Positions 13,961 through 20,041 of a stretch of 20,889 nucleotides of DNA are shown in pieces. Made by a program: the position numbers and the translations under genes. The notes beneath the pieces were generated by a model that was given only the letters and a program-made list of their open reading frames with translations, was not told where the DNA came from and did not search any database. The stretch's first letter is position 1; every line of letters begins with the position of its first letter. The stretch is from Chloroflexota bacterium (lineage in GTDB: Bacteria; Chloroflexota; Dehalococcoidia; DSTF01; JACRBR01): positions 1 to 20,889 of the forward strand of contig JACRBR010000005.1 in NCBI GenBank assembly GCA_016213125.1, in the 5' to 3' direction.

Positions 13961-14722
13961 ATGCGGTTGTTGAAGGTCGGGCCCGAGATCCTCATGTGGC
14001 TGCTGATCGTGGGCGTCGCCCTGGTCAACGTCGCCGTCTATACCGGCGTAGTCCGCGGCGAGGACGCCCTCGACCTCCGGAGACCGAATCCGGCGGGACA
14101 GCCGTTCCTGAACAGCACCCCGACCGCCGAGGCGCCGTCAGCGGCCGCGGCTGCGGCCCTCGTGGCAGAGGCCGATGACAGCCCCGATCTGCCCGGCCGC
14201 TTTGTGCCGAACCAGGGACGCAAGCACACCGACGGCTACCCGCTGAAGGATCGCATTCCATTCTGCGCGGAAGGCGACGTGCGGGACGACTGCTATGCAT
14301 CCAACCCGCCGACTTCTGGACTCCATCTGCCCGTGCAGGGCACGGTGCTGCTCGCCGACGGCAACGCGCTCAAGATCCCGCCCGATCCCGGCGTGTATGG
14401 CTTCGAGATCCCGCGGGAGGCCATCCCGCACATCGAGGAGCACGCCGGCGTCTACGTCGGCTACCACTGCGTCACCAGCGAGTGCGATGCAGCCGTAGAA
14501 GAGCTGATCAACCTGGTGAGCCAGCAGCTGGCGCAGGGCGCACATGTGGTCATGTCGCCGACAGACGATCTGGACGACGACACTATCGGTCTCGCCTCGT
14601 GGACGCGCGTCGATGCCTTTCCGTCTTCCGAGTACACGGAGGACCGCGCCCGCGCCTTCATTGAGGCGCACAGTTGCCGTTTCGACCCCGAAGGGTTTTG
14701 TAGTGACGCTCCCGCGTCCTGA
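13961..14722 (+). CDS. DUF3105 domain protein with N-terminal membrane anchor
   Basis: The 253-residue protein has one membrane helix at about 10-30, a Ser/Ala/Pro-rich linker (about 40-75), and then a DUF3105-like domain: YASNPPTSGLHLP, PGVYGFEIPREAIPHIEEHAGVYVGYHC, and HVVMSPTDDLDDDTIGLASWTRV. These match the family hallmarks PPTSGPH and EHG.V. The domain should be outside the cytoplasm. Its function is unknown in the family. Several His residues (including His161 in EEHAG, approximate numbering) and paired Cys suggest a metal site or disulfides. It is probably transcribed alone from the promoter just upstream. Confidence 0.8.
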   Translation: MRLLKVGPEILMWLLIVGVALVNVAVYTGVVRGEDALDLRRPNPAGQPFLNSTPTAEAPSAAAAAALVAEADDSPDLPGRFVPNQGRKHTDGYPLKDRIPFCAEGDVRDDCYASNPPTSGLHLPVQGTVLLADGNALKIPPDPGVYGFEIPREAIPHIEEHAGVYVGYHCVTSECDAAVEELINLVSQQLAQGAHVVMSPTDDLDDDTIGLASWTRVDAFPSSEYTEDRARAFIEAHSCRFDPEGFCSDAPAS

Positions 14723-14766
14723 CCGTTTGTGAGAGATTGCTCAAACGGCCGCTGATCGATCAGAAT
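14723..14766 (+). promoter_or_regulatory. nuoB promoter with two overlapping dyads
   Basis: TTGCTC (14737-14742) and CAGAAT (14761-14766) are 18 bp apart, and GTG 14772 follows 5 nt later. A perfect 12-bp palindrome CTGATCGATCAG covers 14752-14763 and overlaps the -10. A second inverted repeat, CCGTTTG (14723-14729) / CAAACGG (14742-14748), overlaps the -35 and could also be a weak terminator for the upstream gene. A regulated promoter is plausible. Confidence 0.5.
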
Positions 14767-14771
14767 GAGCC

Positions 14772-15416
14772 GTGGTCTCTGAATCTATTCCCCTCATTGG
14801 ACAGGGTGCCCTGGACGACGTGGACACCGACGTAGAGCAGAACATCTTGCTCACGGGCGTGGACACGGTCATGAACTGGGCGCGGTCGTCCTCCCTGTGG
14901 CCGACTATGTTCGGCCTGGCCTGCTGCGCGATGGAGATGATCGCGACGGCTACCCCGCGGTACGACATCGCGCGGTTTGGGGCGGAGATCTTCCGGGCAT
15001 CGCCCCGGCAGGCCGACCTGATGATCGTGTCCGGCACCTGCACCTGGAAAATGGCGCCGGCCATTCGCCGCATCTGGCTCCAGATGCCCGAGCCGAAGTG
15101 GGCCATCTCGATGGGTGGCTGCGCCATCATGGGCGGGCCCTTCGCCTATGGCTACAGCGTGCTGCCCGGCGTGAACCTCATCGTCCCGGTGGACGTCTAC
15201 GTGCCGGGTTGCCCTCCTCGACCGGAGTCGCTGCTCACCGGCCTGATCATGCTCCAGAACAAGATCATGGACACGAAGGTCACCGGCCAGCGCGAGCGGC
15301 CCGAGCCCGACGGTGACTTCAGCGCTTTCCTTCCTGCTGATGACCCCATCCGCCGCGAGCTGGAATCCCTCTTCCCGCCGTTTCCATACTTCGATCCGGC
15401 CCAGTCGCAGGTCTGA
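14772..15416 (+). CDS. nuoB: NADH-quinone oxidoreductase subunit B
   Basis: NuoB holds the last iron-sulfur cluster (N2) of complex I, which passes electrons to quinone. The 214 residues show the full ligand set: Cys51-Cys52 (GLACCAMEM), Cys117 (SMGGCAIMGG) and Cys147 (VPGCPPRPE). The usual SGTCTWKMAP, TPRYDIARFG and YVPGCPPRPE motifs are intact. The C-terminus extends about 45 residues past the core with FLPADDPIRRELESLFPP. The GTG at 14772 has no Shine-Dalgarno sequence and lies just after a possible -10. No other nuo gene is adjacent: a DUF3105 gene lies upstream, and a convergent L,D-transpeptidase lies downstream. A relative from a hydrogenase or a second NuoB copy should be considered. 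Confidence 0.93.
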   Translation: MVSESIPLIGQGALDDVDTDVEQNILLTGVDTVMNWARSSSLWPTMFGLACCAMEMIATATPRYDIARFGAEIFRASPRQADLMIVSGTCTWKMAPAIRRIWLQMPEPKWAISMGGCAIMGGPFAYGYSVLPGVNLIVPVDVYVPGCPPRPESLLTGLIMLQNKIMDTKVTGQRERPEPDGDFSAFLPADDPIRRELESLFPPFPYFDPAQSQV

Positions 15417-15458
15417 CGCCGAAGCCGCATATTGGACCCCGGACGTCGCCCGACGCCG

Positions 15459-15500
15459 ACTATCAACTACCAACTATCAACTACCGGCTAAGACCTACCA
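15459..15500. repeat. Heptanucleotide repeat array after nuoB
   Basis: Six 7-mers in one phase: ACTATCA, ACTACCA, ACTATCA, ACTACCG, GCTAAGA, CCTACCA. The first four are well conserved. The array lies between two convergent genes and runs into the stop codon of the L,D-transpeptidase at 15495-15497, as the array at 10.6 kb runs up to the transporter stop. Confidence 0.75.
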
Positions 15501-16271
15501 GTGCACCCATACGGGCATTCCTATCTCTGCATAGGCGTACACCGCCTCCGCCTCGCCCGTGCGAATGCACCCGTTGCTTACGCGCCCGGTCGAGGGGTCG
15601 ACGACCGCGCCGTTAGCGTCCTTCAGGAAGGAGTGGAAGCCGTTGGCCTTGTCGAGGTCGAACCCCACCCAGTGGCTGATGTACGTGTCGTACGGCGGGT
15701 CATACGCCAGTTCCTCCACCTTGCTGTTCACGTAAAACAGCCCAGTCTGTGTCGAGGCGTACTCCCCTGTGTCCACCTGCGCGCCCACGCCGACGGACGT
15801 GATCTCCCTCACGACCGTCGCGCCGTCCATCAGGCGCACGGCGAACGTCGAGACATCCACGTCGATCCACCGTCCGGAGTCGGGCGCGGTGCTGCCGTCG
15901 GAGGCCCGTGGCGTGGGCGGCTCCGTCGGCCCGCCTTCCGCCGGCACGACCTCGACCGTCGCTGGCGGTTCGGTCATCGCCGCAACGTCCGTCGGAGCTT
16001 CCGGTTCGGCGGTCGAGGCAGGAGGAGCTGTCGGAGGCGTAGCGGGCTTGCCGCCGATCCGCGGTGTGTTGTTGGCCTGCGCCGTAGCGCTGGCCAGCGG
16101 CTCGATCGTCACACCCGCCTTGCGGACATCGGAGCCGGTTTCGCATCCAGCGGCGAGGACACACGCGATAACGATGGCTGCGAGGGCAATGACGGCGGGT
16201 CTGGTGGTGGCTCGCACCCTGGAATGATGACGGCTGACCGTGCTGGGTGCGAGCGGCACGGCGTGCCTCAC
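15495..16271 (-). CDS. L,D-transpeptidase (YkuD) lipoprotein
   Basis: The 258-residue protein has a signal segment and a lipobox ending at Cys43 (LAAGC). A Pro/Thr/Ala-rich linker (about 60-130) and a YkuD catalytic domain (about 135-258) follow. The active-site signature is His213 followed by SNGCIR with Cys235 and Arg237. Such enzymes crosslink peptidoglycan (3-3 links) or attach proteins to it, outside the membrane. The GTG start overlaps the stop of the anti-sigma gene (GTGA), so it is translationally coupled to it. Its place in a sigma/anti-sigma operon suggests induction on envelope stress. The linker probably spans from the membrane to the wall. Confidence 0.93.
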   Translation of the reverse strand: MRHAVPLAPSTVSRHHSRVRATTRPAVIALAAIVIACVLAAGCETGSDVRKAGVTIEPLASATAQANNTPRIGGKPATPPTAPPASTAEPEAPTDVAAMTEPPATVEVVPAEGGPTEPPTPRASDGSTAPDSGRWIDVDVSTFAVRLMDGATVVREITSVGVGAQVDTGEYASTQTGLFYVNSKVEELAYDPPYDTYISHWVGFDLDKANGFHSFLKDANGAVVDPSTGRVSNGCIRTGEAEAVYAYAEIGMPVWVHW

Positions 16272-17104
16272 TCCAGCGACGCGTTCAGGACCGTCTCGCC
16301 GGTGTGTTTCGTGACTTTCCCCGCGGGCTCCACGCTGACCGCGAACCCCTTCAGGCGGCCGGTCTCCGCCGCGTCGATCTCTAGGTCCTGCACGACGACA
16401 CGTCCGTTGCCGTCGTCATCGACGTCGAACTGCCCCCCCACGACCCAGTCGTTTTCGTACACCAACCACATGCAGTAGCGTGTGCCCTCGGGCGCCGGCG
16501 GCAGACCGCGTGCGACGAGTGCGCCCATCTGCGCCGTCCGGCTCCACACGTACCGGCCGGACGCGCTGGGCGCGGCCGCGGTGCCCTCCATCGTCAGGCG
16601 GGCGACATCGTCCTGCGACACGATCTCCGTGATCGCATCCGTCGCCAGCAAGTCCTCACGGCGTGACGCCGACATTTGCACGAGCTGCGTGCTTGCCGTG
16701 GCGAACTTCTCGGATTGCTCCGTGGCTCCCGCTGAAACGCGCGCGTTCTCGTCGCGCAGGTCGTTCACCTCCGTCTGCATGTACGCTGCCCACATCACCA
16801 GTCCGGCCACGATCGCGATACCGGCCGCCGCCGCCGTCGGCCAGTAGCGCAGCCTGCGTGCCCGATGCGGGCGCTCGTCTCCCAGCACCGCCGCTCCCGC
16901 CAGCAGCCTGGCCTTCAGCGACGAACTTGCGCTGCGCAACGGCACCGCCAGTGCGACCGCCGAGGCCGCTTCCTGTGCCGCCGCGGCAAGCGTCGGGCAT
17001 TCGGCGCAGCCCGCCAGGTGTCGCTCGAGCTGGCGCGCGTCGTCCGCGTCCAGCGCGCCCAGCGCCCACGCGTCGATGTTCTCTCGGACGCCCTCGCAGT
17101 CCAT
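16268..17104 (-). CDS. Zinc-finger anti-sigma factor, RskA-like
   Basis: The 278-residue membrane protein starts with an anti-sigma zinc domain: His29, Cys33 and Cys36 in HLAGCAEC. One membrane helix lies at about 88-108, followed by a coiled-coil-like stretch (about 110-145) and an extracytoplasmic domain of RskA-C type (about 165-278, with ARGLPPAPEGTRYCMWLVYEN). It should hold the sigma factor of the adjacent gene at the membrane until a signal causes its release by proteolysis. The ATG overlaps the stop of the sigma gene by one base (TAATG), and its own stop overlaps the L,D-transpeptidase start, so all three are coupled. Confidence 0.92.
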   Translation of the reverse strand: MDCEGVRENIDAWALGALDADDARQLERHLAGCAECPTLAAAAQEAASAVALAVPLRSASSSLKARLLAGAAVLGDERPHRARRLRYWPTAAAAGIAIVAGLVMWAAYMQTEVNDLRDENARVSAGATEQSEKFATASTQLVQMSASRREDLLATDAITEIVSQDDVARLTMEGTAAAPSASGRYVWSRTAQMGALVARGLPPAPEGTRYCMWLVYENDWVVGGQFDVDDDGNGRVVVQDLEIDAAETGRLKGFAVSVEPAGKVTKHTGETVLNASLE

Positions 17105-17703
17105 TAGTTACCGCTGCTCCCCCTGCGCTCTTGCAGCGCACCGCGCATCTTCTGCATCCCCAGGCGGATCCTCGTTTTCACCGTCCCCAGCGGCTGACCC
17201 AGCTTGTTCGCGATCTCCTGCTGCGTCAGGCCGCTGAAGTACGCCAGCTCGATCGCCAGCTTCTGCTCCTGGGGCAGCACCTCCATAGCCCGCCGCACCG
17301 CCGCCCGCTCGTCGGACAGCACCGTCGCCAGCGCCGGGTCGTCCCGGTCGTTGCCGCTCGGCAGGACGTCCTCCTCCTCGTCGCCCGAGGGCAGGACTTC
17401 GTGCCGCAGCCGCCTGCCCCTGCTCCGCCGCTCGTCGATCGACCGGTTGCGGGTCACGCTCATCAGCCATGTGACGAACTTGCCCCGGTTCAGGTCGAAC
17501 TGCTCCGGCCGGCGCCAGACCCGCAGGAACACGTCCTGCGCCACATCCTCGGCCACGTACGTATCGCCGACGACCCGCAGCGCCACTGAGTACACCAGGT
17601 CTCCGTACCGGTCGTAGAGCGCCTCAAACGCACCGAGATCCCGGCGCTCCAGGCGGTCCATCAACTCGTCGTCACGCAGACTCGCGTACTCCACGCGTTC
17701 CAT
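17104..17703 (-). CDS. ECF sigma factor, SigK-like
   Basis: The 199-residue protein has region 2 at about 25-95 (ALYDRYGDLVYSVALRVVGD, AEDVAQDVFLRVWRR, FVTWLMSVTRNRSIDERR) and region 4 at about 138-190 (LPQEQKLAIELAYFSGLTQQEIANKLGQPLGTVKTRIRLGMQKMR). It directs RNA polymerase to an envelope-stress regulon. The linker contains a short duplication, VLPSG at 103-107 and again at 113-117, in an acidic setting. The ATG at 17703 is in the usual position. It heads the operon with its anti-sigma factor. A possible -10 TAAGAT lies on the minus strand at 17754-17749. No self-regulated ECF promoter could be assigned with confidence. Confidence 0.94.
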   Translation of the reverse strand: MERVEYASLRDDELMDRLERRDLGAFEALYDRYGDLVYSVALRVVGDTYVAEDVAQDVFLRVWRRPEQFDLNRGKFVTWLMSVTRNRSIDERRSRGRRLRHEVLPSGDEEEDVLPSGNDRDDPALATVLSDERAAVRRAMEVLPQEQKLAIELAYFSGLTQQEIANKLGQPLGTVKTRIRLGMQKMRGALQERRGSSGN

Positions 17704-17818
17704 CTCCGATACGTTGCGAACGCCCCGGGGGATTCGGGGTCTGCCCCGATCTTATCAGGGCCGGCCGCGGCCACGTCTACAGTAGCCCCGTGGCCCGCGC
17801 GGTCGCCGGAAGTGCCCT

Positions 17819-18075
17819 GTAGGGCGGGCCTTCAGCCCGCGCGGTCGATAGATCTACCCCGTAGCGCGGGCTTTTCAGCCCGCGCCGGTCGATCAACGTG
17901 CCCCGTAGACCGGGCCTTCAGCCCGCGCGGGTCGATAGATGTACCCCGTAGCGCGGGCTTTTCAGCCCGCGCGGGTCGATCGACGTACCCCGTAGCGCGG
18001 GCCTTCAGCCCGTGCCGGTCGATCGACGTGCCCCGTAGCACGGGCTTTTCAGCCCGCGCGGGTTGACGACGTACC
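17819..18075. repeat. Tandem cluster of six REP-like palindromic units
   Basis: Six units of 42-44 bp begin at 17819, 17861, 17905, 17948, 17992 and 18035. Each has the stem GCGCGGGC / GCCCGCGC, a linker around GTCGATCGAC (itself palindromic) and ends GTACCCC or a variant. Loops alternate strictly between CTTCA and TTTTCA, so the larger unit is a dimer of about 87 bp. The linkers are conserved, unlike CRISPR spacers. The 87-bp period is a multiple of three, so it leaves a false open frame through the cluster. Confidence 0.93.
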
Positions 18076-18286
18076 ACAAGCCCGGCCCTTTTCTGTGCAA
18101 AAGTGATCTGGCGCGCTTGCAGATCTCCGCCCACCCGGCGCAGGATCGTCCGAAACGGAGGCGATCCATGACCCGCCGCGACCGTAAGCCCGCGCCCGTA
18201 GCCACGTCCCGCTCGCGCGTCAACAGCCCGCGCCACGATCTCACGGCGCGCTCCATCACCCTCCCCGGCCCCGGCCATAGCGAAAA

Positions 18287-18360
18287 TGCAAAACGCGTTT
18301 TTCTGCGAAACGGAAGAAAATGTGCGAAACGGAGCGAATTGTGCAAAACGAGCGCGCCGC
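18287..18360. repeat. Four iteron-like direct repeats
   Basis: TGCRAAACG begins units at 18287, 18304, 18323 and 18342, with spacing of 17, 19 and 19 bp. The units at 18304 and 18323 share TGCGAAACGGA and end ..AATG / ..ATTG. The spacing is close to two helical turns, as for arrays bound by a protein on one DNA face. Confidence 0.65.
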
Positions 18361-18396
18361 TGCAGCCAGTGGGAAGGCGACCCAAGACCGAGGCCA

Positions 18397-18424
18397 ACTC
18401 CAGCCTCCAGCACCCAGCCTCGGC
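18397..18424. repeat. Short heptanucleotide array
   Basis: ACTCCAG, CCTCCAG, CACCCAG and CCTCGGC follow one another in a single 7-nt phase, 36 bp beyond the stop of the lipoprotein gene. It is short, so by itself it would be weak evidence. Confidence 0.5.
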
Positions 18425-18460
18425 CGGTCCCAGATGACGCGAGCATCAAGCTGGACGGAA

Positions 18461-18946
18461 CTACCCGCCGGGCTGTGCCCCGGGAATCACCTGCTGCACC
18501 GTGACGTCGGTGGTCAGAAGAGCCGTGGGATCGTCCCCGGGACGCCCGAAGGCGATGATCCGGTCCGACGGCCGCACATCCGAAAGCCGCATCTCCCCAC
18601 CGTTGGCGCGCCGAATGACCGTCGCCGGGCTCAGGATGATCTTCGAGAACTTCGCATCACCAGTCGGCCGGATCTCGATCGTCCGCGCCGCGACGTCCAC
18701 CGCGCCAACGACGCCCTTCACCTCGATCGTGCCCGTGGGCGTGGGCTCTTCGGCGGACTCCGTCCGTCCAGCGGTCGCCTCGGGCGTCCTGTTGTCGTTC
18801 GGTGCCGCCGGTGTAGATGCTGCGGCGACCGTTGGTGTCGCGTCGCCCGGACCATCGCCATCGCCGTCGCACGCGGCAGCGACAGCAGGCGCGAACGCCG
18901 CCAGCGTGAGCACCGTCAGCAGTAGCCGTCGCGGGTTACTTCTCAT
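18461..18946 (-). CDS. Lipoprotein with C-terminal OB-fold-like domain
   Basis: The 161-residue product has a signal peptide and a lipobox ending at about Cys26 (VAAAC). A Pro/Thr/Ala-rich linker (about 30-70) and a beta-rich domain (about 72-161) follow, with the pattern EVKGVVGAVDVAARTIEIRPTG, ATVIRR and LSDVRPSDRIIAFGRP. This resembles the DUF5666 type of small exported OB-like domains, an assignment made from pattern only. The ATG at 18946 lies inside the end of the UspA gene (11-bp overlap), so the two are co-transcribed and probably coupled. Function is unknown. Confidence 0.75.
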   Translation of the reverse strand: MRSNPRRLLLTVLTLAAFAPAVAAACDGDGDGPGDATPTVAAASTPAAPNDNRTPEATAGRTESAEEPTPTGTIEVKGVVGAVDVAARTIEIRPTGDAKFSKIILSPATVIRRANGGEMRLSDVRPSDRIIAFGRPGDDPTALLTTDVTVQQVIPGAQPGG

Positions 18947-19835
18947 CGGGACGAATCAGCAATACGGGCGCGTTGCCCTGTAACAGTCGGTCCGCGGTGC
19001 TGCCTAGTGCCGCCCGCGCGAGGCCGCTTCGTGCGTGGGTCGTCATCACGACCAGGTCGATCTGCTGCTGGTCGACGAAGTCCAGCAGTCCGTCCGCGAT
19101 GGCGCCTCGCACGACAAACGCGTCGACCTTCACATCCTTCACCGCCTGCTCCTGGCCCCGCAGGTACTCCTTCGCGCCCTTCTCCAATTCCTCGTCCACC
19201 TGCGGCACGTATGCGTCGGGCAGCGTGTAGGGATACGCCTGCACCGCCCAGCGCACCCCGCGCACGAGCGTCAGCGTCGCTCCCACCTCTTTCGCGAGCC
19301 GCGCAGCGATAGGCAGCGCCTGTTCCGACAGCGTAGACCCGTCCAGCGGCACCATGATCTTCTTCATGTCAGCGGCCGGCCGCTGCTTCTCGAGCAGCTT
19401 CGGACCGACGGCCAGCACCGGGACATGCGCGTGCCGCAGCAGGCGTCCCGCGGTGCTCCCGTACAGCCATCGCGAGATGCCGGAGCGTCCATGCGTCGCG
19501 ATCGCGATCGCGCGGGCGCCGGTTTCCTCCGCAGCCTTCAGGATCTCGTCGCTGGCATCGCCCGGTCGGACGAGCACATGGATGCGGTCGGCGTCCGGTA
19601 GTTTCGCCTTCACCCCGTTCAGGTAGTCAGTGAAGTACGTCTGGGCGGATTCCGTCACCTCTAGCGAGAGAGACGGGAACGTCGACGCGAGGTCGGTGTC
19701 CGTACCTTCCCACACCGTGACCAGCACTAGGTGAGTATGGAGCTTCGAGGCCAACAGGCCGGCGTACGGCAGTGCGCCCTCCGCAAGCTCCGATCCGTCC
19801 AGCGGCACGAGAATTGGACCCTGGTCGAGCATCAT
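18936..19835 (-). CDS. Tandem two-domain universal stress protein (UspA family)
   Basis: The 299 residues hold two Usp domains, about 7-147 and 157-297, each opening ILVPLDGS / IMVPLDGS. The ATP-binding signature of domain 1 is complete (THGRSGISRWLYGSTAGRLL). In domain 2 it reads THARSGLARAALGSTADRLL, with the first Gly replaced by Ala, so the second site may bind nucleotide more weakly. Usp proteins help cells survive stress, often as nucleotide-sensing dimers; a tandem protein acts as an internal dimer. GAGGAGG stands directly before two ATGs; the second, at 19832, has the better spacing, so the true start may be 3 bp shorter. A lipoprotein gene overlaps its end. Confidence 0.93.
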   Translation of the reverse strand: MMLDQGPILVPLDGSELAEGALPYAGLLASKLHTHLVLVTVWEGTDTDLASTFPSLSLEVTESAQTYFTDYLNGVKAKLPDADRIHVLVRPGDASDEILKAAEETGARAIAIATHGRSGISRWLYGSTAGRLLRHAHVPVLAVGPKLLEKQRPAADMKKIMVPLDGSTLSEQALPIAARLAKEVGATLTLVRGVRWAVQAYPYTLPDAYVPQVDEELEKGAKEYLRGQEQAVKDVKVDAFVVRGAIADGLLDFVDQQQIDLVVMTTHARSGLARAALGSTADRLLQGNAPVLLIRPDEK

Positions 19836-19888
19836 GCCTCCTCACAAGGGCACGCACTGGAACGCATCATGAGTGCGGCGTCCGGCTA

Positions 19889-19894
19889 AGTGTA
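19889..19894 (-). promoter_or_regulatory. Possible -10 element of the UspA gene
   Basis: TACACT on the minus strand lies about 54 nt upstream of the start, leaving a leader with the Shine-Dalgarno sequence GAGGAGG. No good -35 is visible. Confidence 0.35.
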
Positions 19895-19975
19895 TCGGCA
19901 GCCTGCGCAAGCGCTCGGGTCACACGACGTCAGCCCGCGGGCCGTTCGGCCCTGTGAGCACCTCAACTCGCCCCC

Positions 19976-20031
19976 CGTCCCACCTCCCACCTCTCACGTC
20001 CCGCCTCCCACCTCCAACGTCCACCCTCTAC
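19976..20031. repeat. Heptanucleotide array upstream of alaS
   Basis: Eight 7-mers in one phase: CGTCCCA, CCTCCCA, CCTCTCA, CGTCCCG, CCTCCCA, CCTCCAA, CGTCCAC, CCTCTAC. The last overlaps the alaS -10 box, so the array occupies the place of the -35 region. Confidence 0.8.
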
Positions 20032-20034
20032 ACT
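20029..20034 (+). promoter_or_regulatory. -10 element of alaS, leaderless
   Basis: TACACT ends 7 nt before the ATG at 20042. No Shine-Dalgarno sequence or -35 hexamer is seen; the upstream DNA is the heptad array. Confidence 0.5.
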
Positions 20035-20041
20035 GCCGCAC

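Larger units (their letters stand above)
18076..18460. other. Gene-free region with iteron-like and heptad repeats
   Basis: No credible gene is found in these 385 bp. An open frame at 18063-18437 has skewed composition, no start signal and overlaps repeats. The region holds repeats at 18287-18360 and 18397-18424. Related TGCAAAA and CGAAACGGAG pieces occur at 18095 and 18151. Local base composition around 18280-18350 is clearly poorer in GC than its surroundings. Confidence 0.6.

Noticed and set aside
17812..18066. Open frame through the palindrome cluster
   Set aside because: It stays open only because the dimer period (about 87 bp) is a multiple of three; the product is a low-complexity repeat with no start signal.
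17819..18075. CRISPR-like array
   Set aside because: The intervals between the palindromes are themselves conserved (around GTCGATCGAC), the period is 42-44 bp with alternating loops, and no cas gene is nearby.
18063..18437. 124-residue open frame
   Set aside because: It begins inside the last palindromic unit, covers iteron-like and heptad repeats, is Arg/Pro/Ser-rich as expected for random GC-rich DNA, and lacks a Shine-Dalgarno sequence or -10 at its start.
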